This document shows positions 1 through 11,900 of a stretch of 64,000 nt of DNA, piece after piece. Position 1 is the stretch's first letter. The number at the start of each line of letters is the position of its first letter. This stretch comes from Elephas maximus indicus (lineage: Eukaryota; Chordata; Mammalia; Proboscidea; Elephantidae). Position numbers and translations under genes: made by a program. The DNA is taken from NCBI RefSeq assembly GCF_024166365.1, contig NC_064826.1, forward strand, positions 58,235,001 through 58,299,000. Reading direction: 5' to 3'. The notes below the pieces were generated by a model. The model saw nothing but the letters and a program-made list of their open reading frames with translations. It had not been told where the DNA came from and did no database searches.

Positions 1-964
1 TTTACCTTTTTTTAAATTATTTACTTTTACCTTTTGACCAGAGGAAATAATGGTATTTCTATTCACTTCTTTCAGTGTTTCAGTTTCATTCATTTTGCTC
101 ATTCATTTTCTATTGTTATATAGTTCTATTTTAACTTTATATGCTTAGTGTTTAAAATATTTCCTTGTGTTATTCCACGATAATAAATTCTTACCAAAAT
201 AAAAGAGTATTTTACTTTACATAAACTTTAAGAGAATGTATTGGGAAGATACTGGGTAGCTTGCAGAGTATATGGGCAGGGGAGAGCCAGGCCCCCAACT
301 GACAGGAATAAAGAGAGGCAAGACAACTGCAGTCACTGCCTGACACCTCATATAGGCAGCATATTTTAAATATCTCACCATTTGATAAGTTGGCATGAAT
401 TTCCCATGAAAGGCTCGGACTCCCGTTTATAGCGTAATGTCAACTTTTATGCTCTTAATTACGTTTTTTTCTTCTACTCCTATGCTTTCCCCTGAAATTG
501 TCACTCAGATACTTTTTCAAGCATGAAATAAAGATGAATTTCTCATTTTCACTCTACTAGATACATAAAAGGCAAACATTTCTATGGGGTAAGGCTTCAT
601 TTGGGGCGCAAACTTTTATTTTTCCCTGAGACAGTTTCTGAATGGGTAAGACTACTCTGATTTGGGATGCACTAAGTTTCCTCCCGGTCTGGAAAGCAAA
701 GGACTTTCATAAAACAGCATCCTCCATTTTTTGCATTGTGAGGCGCCCAGCCTGTTCCTGTGCCATGTATGTGAGGTTGAAGAAACAGGGAGCCTTGGGA
801 GGTGGTAGGGCATTTATCTTGGCATAGGGGCAGAATGGAGATCCACATGAAGAGCTCAGAAGCCAGGTAAGCAGGGAGAGCACAAGATGGCCACTGGGGT
901 GGCAGCGGGGAGAGGGGCTGGGTGTCTGAGACTCGTGCTTTGCAGTCTCACCTAGTGTTTAACC

Positions 965-1125
965 CGTTGAAAACTCATTGCCATTCAGTTGATTCCGATG
1001 CATAGCGACCTTACAGGACAGAGTAGAACGGCCCCATAGGGTTTCCAAGGAGCGCCTGGTGGATTCTAACTGCTGAGCTTTTGGTTAGCAGCCGTAGCTG
1101 TTGACCGCAATGCCACCAGGGTTTC
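965..1125 (-). mobile_element. AfroSINE
   Basis: The reverse-strand body has 'cagttgattccgatgcatagcgacc' features and a head ending 'ccaccagggtttc'. It is a near-complete copy, mildly diverged. Confidence 0.9.
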
Positions 1126-2403
1126 AGCCACCTCGTGTTAGCTTTTTACAAAAACTTCATGGTCCAGTCCATGACAGGTGTGTCCCTGTTACTTTTTTTC
1201 CAAGAACCCATATCCCACTGGGAGGAGCCTTAAGGCTGGAAGGGTTTTAGTCAGGGGCTTCATTTCATCTTTCTAGGTACCCTTGAAGTCAAAACTAAGG
1301 CAAAACTGTGTGCGCCCATGCGTACTCACACTTGCGTCTTTTTTTTTTTTTACAAAAAGGCATACAATGAGACTAAGTGTACTTTTAAAGATATTGCACA
1401 AAGTAATAAAGTTTTCAAAGAATTTATGAAGAGTATTTTCTTCTTATGTTAAAAATATATATAAAATCTACTTTTACCTTAGGCCTTAGCCTCTTAAGAG
1501 GCTTTAGACTGTGCATGAGTGTTTAAGGGTTAACCTCTAAAAAAAATAATGCAAATAGCCCCAAATCTTTAAGGATAGCGGTGCTAAGTTATACCACATA
1601 ACACAATACAGAACGTGCTGATATGAATACATTTATTCAGTAATAGTACAAGAGTTCCTGCTAAATTACCCATGTGTATCACTGCCTGATTAAGAAACCC
1701 CACTTCTTTTAAATCCAGCACAAAATCAAACTGCGATTCTACAGCCAGTTTTTTTAACGGGTAAAAATGACCCAATACCTGTTTAGTAAGGAAAAAAAAA
1801 CTTTTTTTTACAGTAACTACAAAAGTACTTAACAAAAAGGTTTATTCACAATGATTAAGTATATACTTTTTTTTAACTTGCTGGATGAAGACAGTCCCCT
1901 CAAAACTAGCATCCCCAAAAGGTGTTCTACCTAAACATTACAGTCTGTTAGTCAGTGTAGATGTGTGTGCTAGTACTTTTCCACATCTGTCATCTCTGAG
2001 GGGCGATGTCCCATCTACAGACAGTGGAAGCCACCCCATGGGGAAGTGCTAGTAGCGGCACAGTTTCACTATCACGTGTCTGTACTAAAGATTCACATCG
2101 TGGTAACATTACGGTCTCTCTGCTACTCTGCTCTTCAGGATCTTTATTTTAAAAATTACCTGGTTCTGGCAAACACCAACTGCTTTCCTGAGCAAGTGTG
2201 ATTTGTTTTATAGTTGTTCCAGTTATACAACTGTTCTTACATTGTAGGTAAACAAAATACTGCTTTTTTTTTTTTTAAAAAAAGGCCACTGTAACTTGAG
2301 GTTCAAGTTTCTGGCACAATTTTATTAGTATTCGCTTCTGAAGCTAATAAGATACCACGGTTTTCTATGTTACCCTTGTTGTAACATCAGTAAAGTGACT
2401 TTC

Positions 2404-2409
2404 AATAAA
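2404..2409 (+). terminator. Candidate poly(A) signal AATAAA with downstream T/G-rich element
   Basis: This canonical hexamer is followed within 15-55 nt by a T/TG-rich tract ('tctgatcttttttgtttg'). It is the strongest plus-strand poly(A) site left of SRI. Confidence 0.4.
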
Positions 2410-2420
2410 AGATTTATGTT

Positions 2421-4260
2421 ATTTTGATGCATGAGTCTGATCTTTTTTGTTTGTTTTCCTGCCACTGTTTCTCTTTCAGACACTTTGTGGAGGTATTCTT
2501 AGAGGTTTATTTCCTCCTTTTCCGTTCCACACTGCCCCAGAAGAGACCATCCGCATATGAGAAATGCAACAGTCTTCTAGTAAGCCGGGTGTACTCAATT
2601 TGTTGGGCAGTTTCTTCAGCTGGGTGGCAGATCCTTTCTCTATTTCCCACCTGCCTTTCCTCATATTTAATACTATGCCTATTTAATACACTCCCTTGTG
2701 CTGGACTCCAAATCATTAGGCCTTTGATGGGTTCAGGTTATGTTCATGAGCTCACGCCTAAAACATTCTTCAACCCTGGCCTTTTTATCTTCTTGCAATC
2801 ACCATTTTACCCACCAGTCATTACCCTGGCATTTGCAATGTCCTTGCTTCAGCACACAGTCTGCAGAGGAAAAAAAGTAGTTATAAACAGTTACGGTACT
2901 GTTGTAATGTGAGGAAAACAGGATGTCACTGGCAAGGAGTTTGTGAATTTGAGATTCAAAAAAAGGGTGATTATATATACCTCAATTTCCTGTATTTGTA
3001 TTTACGTATTAGGCATTAAGATGAACACTGAAATAGTAACAAACATTCTCAAACAAAAGCAGAGTCTAGCTCAAAAATAGCAGAAGTTTAGACGTTTTAG
3101 CTCCCATGCCATCTCATGGACTGGTGGTACTACTTGGAGTATCATACGAGTCTAAACTCCACTTGGCTCAATAGGAGTGAGAGCTGTGACAGATTAAATA
3201 TAACAGTTGTGGTACTAATCTACTCCAATTGCCCCAGGAAACACCAGGTCTCCTGTATCTGCATTCCTATGGAAGTTCCTCAACTGTTATATTTTATAAA
3301 TCATGAATCTTCTGGAGCACAAGACTGAGGTGCACATCTCCAAAATAAAGTTAAACCCTGAGTTGGCGCAACTAGAGGAACCTAATTCTTGAAGTAACTC
3401 AAGTATTCAACTAGATGAACTGAAGCATCCAACTAGATGCTTTAAGAAAAAATTAACCGAGAAACAGTTTTAACAAAGTGGGTGAGGCTTCGCTGGAATT
3501 GTACAATGAACGAAACACAGAACCCAACATAAAATAGAAATAAGGCAACACAAGATTCACTTGTAACAAAGACTTTGGCTGTAATTAAAGAGAGAGGATG
3601 AATTTGTCAAATTTGTCAAGGGGAAGGAAACTTCTAACTGCAGGGACATGCTGAAGACTAGGCTCCATGCTTTCGGAAAGAAAGAAAGCACAAGTAGAGG
3701 AGATAAGGAGACTTGCTGTGATGTATCAATAATTAAAATTGAATTAACTGAATGTTTCCAGAGACATGGTTTTATAGTACCTTAGTACTCAGAACCACAA
3801 TTAACGCAGCACACTCTGGGAATTATTAAAGCAATAGGATGGTTCAAACACGACCCATAACCATGGGTCAATAAGGGCCTTCTTTCTTATCATATTAGAT
3901 TCACCCTATGTTTATGCTCACCCAGGGAAGTACCATTTCCTTGAACTATGATTTCCTCAGAGAAAGTGAGTTTGAACCAAACGAGATTTTAACATGCTGA
4001 AGGTGAGCCTCCTTCAGCCCTTTTCTGGACAGTCCTGGCTCACGCAAGGCTTTTTGGCCTCGCAGACAATGTATCTGGAATGAAACCTAAACTCACCACA
4101 TATTATAGAGCAGGTGCCTCACATTCTGATACGTAACCAGGGCACGACTACTTGACATAAATACGTTTAGAAGTTAGGGTTGACTAAATATTTACTAAAT
4201 GAATGAATATATACATTTTAGCAATATTTTAAAGTATAGTTAGTGAAATGAGTGTAAAGA
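2421..4260. other. Gap without recognisable gene between two convergent 3' ends
   Basis: An open frame of 162 codons on the plus strand (2424-2912) has no recognisable domain and no supporting context. The rest is AT-rich with no identifiable repeat. Confidence 0.5.
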
Positions 4261-4266
4261 TGCTTA

Positions 4267-4320
4267 AAACCAAACCAAACCCATTGCCATTGAGTTGATT
4301 CTGACTTGTGGCGACCTTAG
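4267..4320 (-). mobile_element. AfroSINE fragment (3' end only)
   Basis: Only the A-rich tail and the 'ttgagttgattctgact..gcgacctta' portion remain. The head is missing. Confidence 0.8.
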
Positions 4321-4509
4321 AAGATGTTTTATTTTTGCTAGTTGACAACTAATTGATCATTTGATAACTTTCATATTGCACCCTAAAGTAAGACACAGGT
4401 GGGCAAGGAGACAATTGACTAATTTCGTTTTTATCTGTTAAGCTTTCCTGGAAAAGAAAGCAAACCAAACCAGTTTTAAATTTAAGAAACAGACACTGCT
4501 GGAGCTCAT

Positions 4510-4645
4510 TATGCCAACAGTTTTAATATTTGAAACTACCTCGTGAGGTATTATCCTCTTTTCACAGATGAGGAATCTGAGGCTCTGAGATTACCTAAAA
4601 TGGGCAAGACCATATATTAAATGGGAGGTACAACCTGGATTAAAT
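4510..4645 (+). repeat. MIR-type SINE
   Basis: It shows the MIR 3' half pattern: 'tattatcctcttttcacagatgaggaa', then 'ctgaggctctgag', then a lost 'attaaattccag'. Confidence 0.65.
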
Positions 4646-4689
4646 TCCAGATCTTACTACAAAGCTCATGGTTTAAAAAAAAAAAAAAA

Positions 4690-5060
4690 ATTCTATTATA
4701 AAAGTAACACCTGCTTATTTGGAAAAGTTGTAGGAAGGAAGAAAAGAACTCATCCTGACCCCCAGTGGTAACCACATCAAAATTTTGGTACACTCTTTCC
4801 AGTCCTTTTGCAGTATATATTTTTTTAATGTAAGTATGAGCAAATGGCATATATAAAATGGATGTATTAATATTTTAAAAATTAACATCTTCTCATTTTA
4901 GAAGGAAATATACATTATGTTATAGAGAACTTGGAAAATACTGAAATGTATAAAGGAAATTAAAGTCACCTAGAATTCCATTAGCCAAAAATTATCAGTT
5001 AATATTTTCACATATTCCCTTAATCTTTTTCTACCCATTTTTTTTCCACATAGGTATGCT
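4690..5060 (+). repeat. Old L1M-like or unclassified interspersed repeat
   Basis: The AT-rich sequence contains 'gtggtaaccacatcaaaattttggt' and 'ccagtccttttgcag', as in widespread old L1-derived repeats. It resembles 36870-37260. Confidence 0.4.
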
Positions 5061-5170
5061 CATATTGTACAGAGATTTTTTAAGTATATTTAACAAAGGT
5101 CTATATGGAAAATGACAAAGAGGGACTTGGTGTCAGTATTTACCACTCCAATTATTCAACAGGCTTTAAA

Positions 5171-5339
5171 ACCAAAACCAAACCAAATCCACTGCCGTCG
5201 AGTCGATTCTGACTCATAGAGACCCTAGAGGACAGAGTAGAACTGCCCCATAGAGTTTCCAAGGAGCGCCTGGCGGATTCGAACTGCTGACCTTTTGGTT
5301 GGCAGCCATAGCACTTAACCACTGTGCGCCAGGGTTTCC
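5171..5339 (-). mobile_element. AfroSINE with perfect 12-bp target-site duplication
   Basis: It is full length and lies between direct repeats ACAGGCTTTAAA at 5159-5170 and 5340-5351. Low divergence and the intact duplication indicate a fairly recent insertion near the SRI 3' end. Confidence 0.95.
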
Positions 5340-5589
5340 ACAGGCTTTAAAGAGGCAGAAAATAATCACTCAAGTTCCCTGTCTATTCATACAGCTGTCA
5401 GAATACCTGTAAGCCTTAAAACTTGTACTGTTTCCACTAAAGTGAACACATACATAGATGTTCTTTTTACACCCAAGGGAGTCTAAATCATGTACATAGG
5501 AATACTCCATACATTAAAACTTTAAATACCATGTAAAAGCCGCTCTGGGAGAAGACAACAGCTGTCATCTAAGTCTGTAGTATCTCACA

Positions 5590-5893
5590 ATGAAAAATAT
5601 ATAATGTACTTTAATCATCTGCATACTTAATTTTGCATAAAAGTGGGTTAGCAAGAAAATAAGGCATGACTGACAATGGCTTGTGTAAGTGCTAAATGGT
5701 CTAACAGTCCAGACTGTATATTAGAATTCCAACTTAACATAAAACTTCAGCTGTACATAAAAGTAATAACCTTTACAACAAGCCGTTAAGGGTTAGTACC
5801 CATGTAAGTTTACACACATTACTGAAGGCAGAGTAGGAGCAAAGGAGAACCCAAGGAGGAATGTCAGTTATGTGCATGCAGCTTCCTCTTGAT
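5590..5893 (-). other. SRI: SRI 3' UTR, proximal part, with possible poly(A) signal
   Basis: This is single-copy-looking sequence directly after the stop, with no SINE in it. On the minus strand an ATTAAA variant signal sits at 5615-5610, followed by AT-rich sequence. No AATAAA occurs on that strand between the stop and the AfroSINE at 5171-5339. The true end could lie further down, so the boundary is inferred. Confidence 0.4.
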
Positions 5894-5920
5894 TTAAACA
5901 CTCATGACACACTGAATGAA
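5894..5920 (-). CDS. SRI: SRI coding exon 8, C-terminus and stop
   Basis: The acceptor CTTTTTCAG at 5921-5929 is followed by codons for FIQCVMSV (192-199) and TAA at 5894-5896. These close EF5 and match the sorcin C-terminus exactly. The 3' UTR continues toward lower coordinates. Confidence 0.95.
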   Translation of the reverse strand, partial: FIQCVMSV

Positions 5921-8900
5921 CTGAAAAAGAGAAAAGTCAAGTGTTATTTTACAGACCTCCTAACACTTAATACACACGGTCCTATTTTTAGGTGAAACCC
6001 TGGCGGCGTAGTGGTTAAGAGCTACTACAGCTGCTAACCAAAAGGTCGGCAGTTAGAATCCACCAGGCACTCCTTGGAAACTCTACGGGGCAGTTCTACT
6101 CTGTCCTATAGGGTCAGTTGCTATGAGGTGGAATCGACTCAATGGCAACGGGTTTGGTTTTTAAAAATTTTTTTTATTTTCAGGCAGCTTGCATTTTGAT
6201 TTTCTAATTTGAATTGTGGATTAAAAAAATAATAACTTTCTAAAATAAGGGTAAGCGATTGATAGAAAGGTTTTTTTGTGAGGCAGACAGCCTAATATAA
6301 AAAATAGGGTTCTCGTTTCTAAGTTTCTTATAGGAAGCCTGTCTCATTCCAATGGATAAAGAATTATTTAAATTCCAAATAATATCTGAGACTCTAGGGA
6401 TGGTCGTGGTCAAAGGTAGTAACCCAAGAATACAAGTAACAGTTGAGCTGACACTGTTACAGCACCTGGGGACTCCCACACTGCATAGTACTCCCCTACT
6501 ACTCTACAGGAGTGTGTCTCAACAGTTTATTCCCTTAACATCTCCTTTATTACAATAAATCCTAGCATGCAAATACATGTTAGACAAGCAGAACATTTGA
6601 CCCTTCCCTGTAGTTTAGAAACCCAAATTTAGAGGCTTCAGGATTTACTGTGAAATATTTGCTTCACAACTAAACACACAGCAATAGACCGCTAGGTTCC
6701 CAACACCAGCGAGGCACTGTGCTTTACCCACGTTACCACTAATTCTTGCTGTACTCCCACAAGACCAAGCTGATTATCCCTACTTTTGAGAAAAGGAAAC
6801 TAGAACCTGGGATTTAGAAATCTCTTAAGTGGCCCCTTCTGAGGCCAAAGCTTTCCACTCTACACAGTCTCCTGATCTTTGGAAGTGAGAGACTGTCAAC
6901 TGAGACGTTAATCCAGACTAAAAGGAGCACATTTTCTAGCAGAAGGAATATGCTTATTTACGCACACATATGGGCCTTTTTAAAGTGTACTCATAATTGC
7001 GGCAGCTGTTATGCCAAAAATATGTACATCTTTGTACTTTGCGATGAAGAAACATTTTAGAATAGTCAGTAATTACAGTAATTTCAAGTCTAAAAGTATT
7101 TTTTTTCTCTTTTTAAATGAATGGCTGCGCAAAAAGTGCAGGGAAAAAACTAAACATCTCCCTAGCTTAGTTATGTACATTCAACTAATGCATCAAAGAT
7201 GGCACTGGGTTATGTCTACACTGGCTGCACGGCCTATCCTACCTCATTTAGACTGGCTGTTCATACAGGACTTGTTTTACATTGAGACTTAAGCTTGAGC
7301 CTTGTGTCCTCAATGAAGAACATAGGGGTGCAAAGTAGAGCTTTGAGTTGTTAAAGCTATTTCTCAATGACTGAGATGATTTGTATAGAGAAGGCAAAAG
7401 CAGACATGTATGTGCCTGATGTTTCTCAAGGACATTCCTAATTTAAATTCCATACCAGCTCAGTGAAGAAGGCATCATTCTATATCTGCTTTACGCAGAT
7501 ATGCTCAGAGAAATGACAGGAACCTGTCTAAATGGTCCAGCTAATAAGTGGGACAAGCTGGGCCTTGAACACAGGTAGTTTTAACGTAGTGGCAATTAGA
7601 TGGCGCTCTAACTATGGACAGGCCTGATGATAAAATTTATTAATTTATTTTGATTTTCTCTCCCAAGAAATTTCTCAATTTTAGAGCATTTCCGTTTTGA
7701 AAAGAACAGAAATTTACATAAATAAAAACTTTAAAACTGTAACTAAAATTACTTATTCTATTGTTATTAGTTGCCGTTGAGTTGATTCCAACTTATGGTG
7801 ACCCCATGCGTTACAGAGTAGAACTGCTCCATTGGGTTTTTTGGCTGTAATCTTAACACAAGATCGCCAGGCTTTTTCTTCTGTGGTACTGCTGGATGGG
7901 TTCGAACCACCAACCTTTAGGTCACCAGTCAAGCACAAACTGTGCCACTGAGGAACTTTCTAAAATTACTGAGTTTTTAATTTTTGGTTAACGACTTCCT
8001 TTGATCATTTAATCCTTGACTGCTCTGGCATCTTTAAGATGTCCTTAACAGCGAACTTCAAAAGAGACACTATTCAAAGCACATCTGATCCACCTGCTTA
8101 GTCCTTAATTCACTGAGACTTACGTCATCATACGGGAAGTTCACAACACCTTGTTGACCAGTATCGCGTCTTCGAAAGCTGTCTGTGAAACAACACAGTA
8201 AAAATTTATGGCTTGCTTTACCTCTTTTCTAACATCACAATAGTCAATTACTTTGGCATTGGATTCTAACTGAAATAACATTTAAACTGTACAACCAGAC
8301 TATATCAACAAAAGACCAAAGCAAAGATGCCGATTATATGAATATGAGCAGGCTTAATATGCAACAACTTCTACGATATGCAAAAGTTTGCCATTTTTTT
8401 TTCCAGCTGGAAAGACACACCTTACCCTAAAGTTAATAAAAGCTGTGTGACTTCTCAGGTGATTATCTAATTATGATGAAAGCAGAATTTCAAACTTCTT
8501 AATAACAGGGATATTATTTAGTTAGAAAAAAGACGGATGGATCTGATCTAATAGTTGATCAAATATCCCACCCATGTTAGCCCTGCCCAACAGAAAAAGA
8601 ACTACTTTAATAAAACGTTTGCCCTCAAGTGTTAGGATGCAAAGAGTCACAAAATTATTCTGTTGGATATGCTTGACCTTGTGTACTGTGAGTTGATTCT
8701 GACTCATAATGACCCTATATGACAGTGTAGAACTACCCCCTAGGGCTTCCTAGGCTGTAATCTTTACTGGAGCAGATCACCAGAAAGCTTCCATGAAGCC
8801 ACTGGGTAGATTCAAAGTACCGCTCTTTTGGTTACCAAGTGATCACTTAACCATTATGCCACCAGGGCTCCTTTGGATATGCTTGATAGAACTGTTAAAA

Positions 8901-11900
8901 ATTCACTGATGTTAGGAAAAAAGAATGGTGAGAATAAAAGTTCAGAAGCACTGAGAAACAAAATGTCATAAAAATGATGCCTTGGCCCATGGCAGTGACA
9001 TGCGACCTCAAAGAACACACCTGTGAGAGCCCTCAGTTTGACACAGCAGGCAATGTAGTCATCAAAGGTGATCTTTCCATTGGTGCTGTACCTCTTTGCA
9101 ATTGAATTCACAGCCTGAGGACTCAACCTAAATCCTGAAAGGGAGAAAAATCACCCAACAAAAAAAGTTAAGGGATGATGGAGACCACTGAAAAAATAAC
9201 CAAAAACAATTTTTAAGACAGAAAACTCATTTTAATTATGAACACACACAATTTCTAAAACATACAGAACAAACCCAATAGAGAAACTGCCTTCAAGTAA
9301 CATTTCTCTTTAGAAATAAAAAAACTTCTATCAGTTAACTGACAATCTGGAGTTAGCAATACCTACCCATAGTTGTCAGGGCTTTCTGTAATTCTTGAGG
9401 ATCCACTGTTCCACTTCTGTCGCTGTCAAAACTGATGAAGTGCTGTCTCCAGCCATTCAGCACAGACCAGAGTTCTTTAAATTCATTGAAACCCATTGTG
9501 CCAGACATGTCTCTCTGAACCGTAATCAAAGATCAGAGCATCTTTATTTAGCAACACTTCAAAGACCAAGGATAAGAGGGATTTAATAAGCTTTCTGCTA
9601 AAAAAGTTTAAAAATTATTATATTTTCTTCTTGATATAATAAAAAGACAAAGGCCTGTGGAGAAAAGGCTCTGAGCACCCATTTTCACTATGGGAAAAGA
9701 ATAATCTATATGATGTGATTACAAGGAACTAACATCTTCATCATAAGCCCCATGTAAAATGCAGCCTAGTTATTGCCAACTGGGCTTCCCTTTCCGGGTA
9801 CCTCAGACTCTGTTGTCTACCCTCTGTCCTAGGGTCTTCTTTGGCCCTGCCATTCTCTTGTTAAGCCCTCCCACACCCAAGAATTTCCCTTTTGGAAAAT
9901 GAGGTAGGATGGAAGCCACTGCAGGGTCAGCACAAGTTAACCTCTCTTCAAAATGTGCTCCAGAGCTAAACTGAGTCCAACAACTGTGATGTGAAAAATT
10001 CCATTACTTGAAGGTCAGGTGTGAATCATGCAGAATGTTTAATGTTAAAAGAAAAAAGCTTCCCTGACTACTTATTTCTATACTTGTTCTACTTTAACGC
10101 TTCCTTAAATTCTTGAATGACTAGTAGTATTCTATTTACTAAGGTTTCTTCCTTCGTTCACACCAAATTACATCTTAAAAGCTAATTATTTCAGAAAGCT
10201 CTCTAGTGGTCATTGGTCATTTTTGTTTACTGGGATTCATTTTGAAATGAATTCCTTTACGAAGGAAATTTTTTTGTCAGAAAAAAGTACTTTAGGCAAC
10301 AGTAGAGGATACATCCAGCATTGAAACCATAAGCCGACAAGTCTCCAGGTTAAAAGCTGTTAAAACAAAAAAAAATGCAATCATATTAATAACAATTTCA
10401 AAAACTGGAATTATACTGGATCCATTCAAATTAATTAAAAATGGTATTACTGATATACTTTATATACTACTCAATTTATACGGAAACCAAATTATATGGA
10501 CCTTGAAAGATTTTTTCCATACAGAACCCGAATTTCATTCTAACAATTTTAATAGAAAGTAAAATGCATTGCATAGTACTATTAATATTTGTACGTGTGA
10601 TTACTGTGTTGAAGTTGGGGGAAAAATGTATTTTTATCTTTTAGAAAGATATATACTGAAGTATTTGCAGACAAAATAAGATATCCTGGATTTGCTTCAG
10701 AATAACCAAGGATGGAGTTGGAGATAAAACAATATTGGCAACACAAGGTAACTGCTGAAGCTGAGTGATGGGTATGCAGGAGTTCACTTATATTTATCTC
10801 AACTCCTGGATATGTTTAAAATGTTCTATGATACACTTTTTAAAGTATTATATACTATCTTGTCTTTAACAGTGTAATATAATTAATTCAATTCACCACA
10901 ATATTATCTATCCACCACACTGGGTGGGATATTGCTTTGTTCTTCTCATAAAAAATAAAAACCCAGTGCCGTTCATTTAAAAAAAAAAAAAATCATAGTT
11001 GACTATAAATAGCTGGTTTTGCTAGTTGTGGGTGTTATCATTTTTTTCCTGTCTTTTCCCTTTAATGGGAGGCACTGAGTGATGACCTCCTACCTCAAAT
11101 AATCTATAACTTCTTCTCATATACAATCAGCTTATATATGAAACCAGATAAGTATATCTGTTAGAACTGTGTGTTAAATAAGAGAGCTCTTGAGGAATAA
11201 TTCAGCAATGGCCACTGTTCAGAAGCATGTTTATTTTACTTACAGTTTAAATGTGTTTGGAGGACATTTCCCTTAGGCAACAAAACTAGACTATATATAC
11301 CCAGTGCCGTCAAGTCGATTCCGACTCATAGTGACCCTATAGGAGAGTAGAACTGCCCTGTAGAGTTTTCACGGAGCGAGTGGCAGATTCAAACTGCTGA
11401 CCCTTTGGTTAGCAGCCGTAGCACTTAACCACTATGCCACCAGGATTTCCAGACTATATATACCCATTGGTTAACTGTCTACTGGTAATCTATCTAAGCA
11501 GTAGGAAATTAAAAATAAAGAACCCCACCCATCTAACATGTTAATGGAAATCAATGACTTTGAGGAAATATTATGTAGGTATAAAGAAGCTGTAAGGCTA
11601 GAGGACAGAAGTGACAAGGGTCACATGGACAAAGCTAATATAAATTCTGCAACTTTGTTAAGAAGCACATAGAACATTCTTAGAGCTCTTTCTAGCTTCA
11701 TTTTTCCTCCCTCTAACCAAAGTGAATTTAAAACCCAACTGAGCTAAGTAAAACTCACTGAGCTTACTCTTATTACTGCGAGGTCTTTAAATGGCACAAA
11801 CTATAGGTTTTTCATGTATAACAGATTCCTGTGTTTGTTATGAAGTATTCCTGTGTTACTGGATATAAAAGTCTAGGGACTATTTTCATCTTGCTCTTTC

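Larger units (their letters stand above)
1..2420 (+). other. Possible 3' UTR of a convergent plus-strand gene (ADAM22 expected by synteny)
   Basis: No coding exon is recognised. Plus-strand AATAAA hexamers occur at 182-187, 527-532, 1405-1410 and 2404-2409. The last is followed by a T/G-rich stretch (about 2415-2460) typical of a cleavage site. In human, ADAM22 ends tail to tail with SRI, so this may be its long 3' UTR. An AfroSINE lies at 965-1125. The gene assignment is inference. Confidence 0.3.

Noticed and set aside
2424-2912. 162-codon open frame on the plus strand
   Set aside because: It has no recognisable domain, no promoter or splice context, and hydrophobic residues typical of T-rich DNA read by chance.
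8854-9126. 90-codon frame containing sorcin sequence as a separate gene
   Set aside because: It is SRI exon 6 followed by read-through of the intron after the GTGTGT donor.
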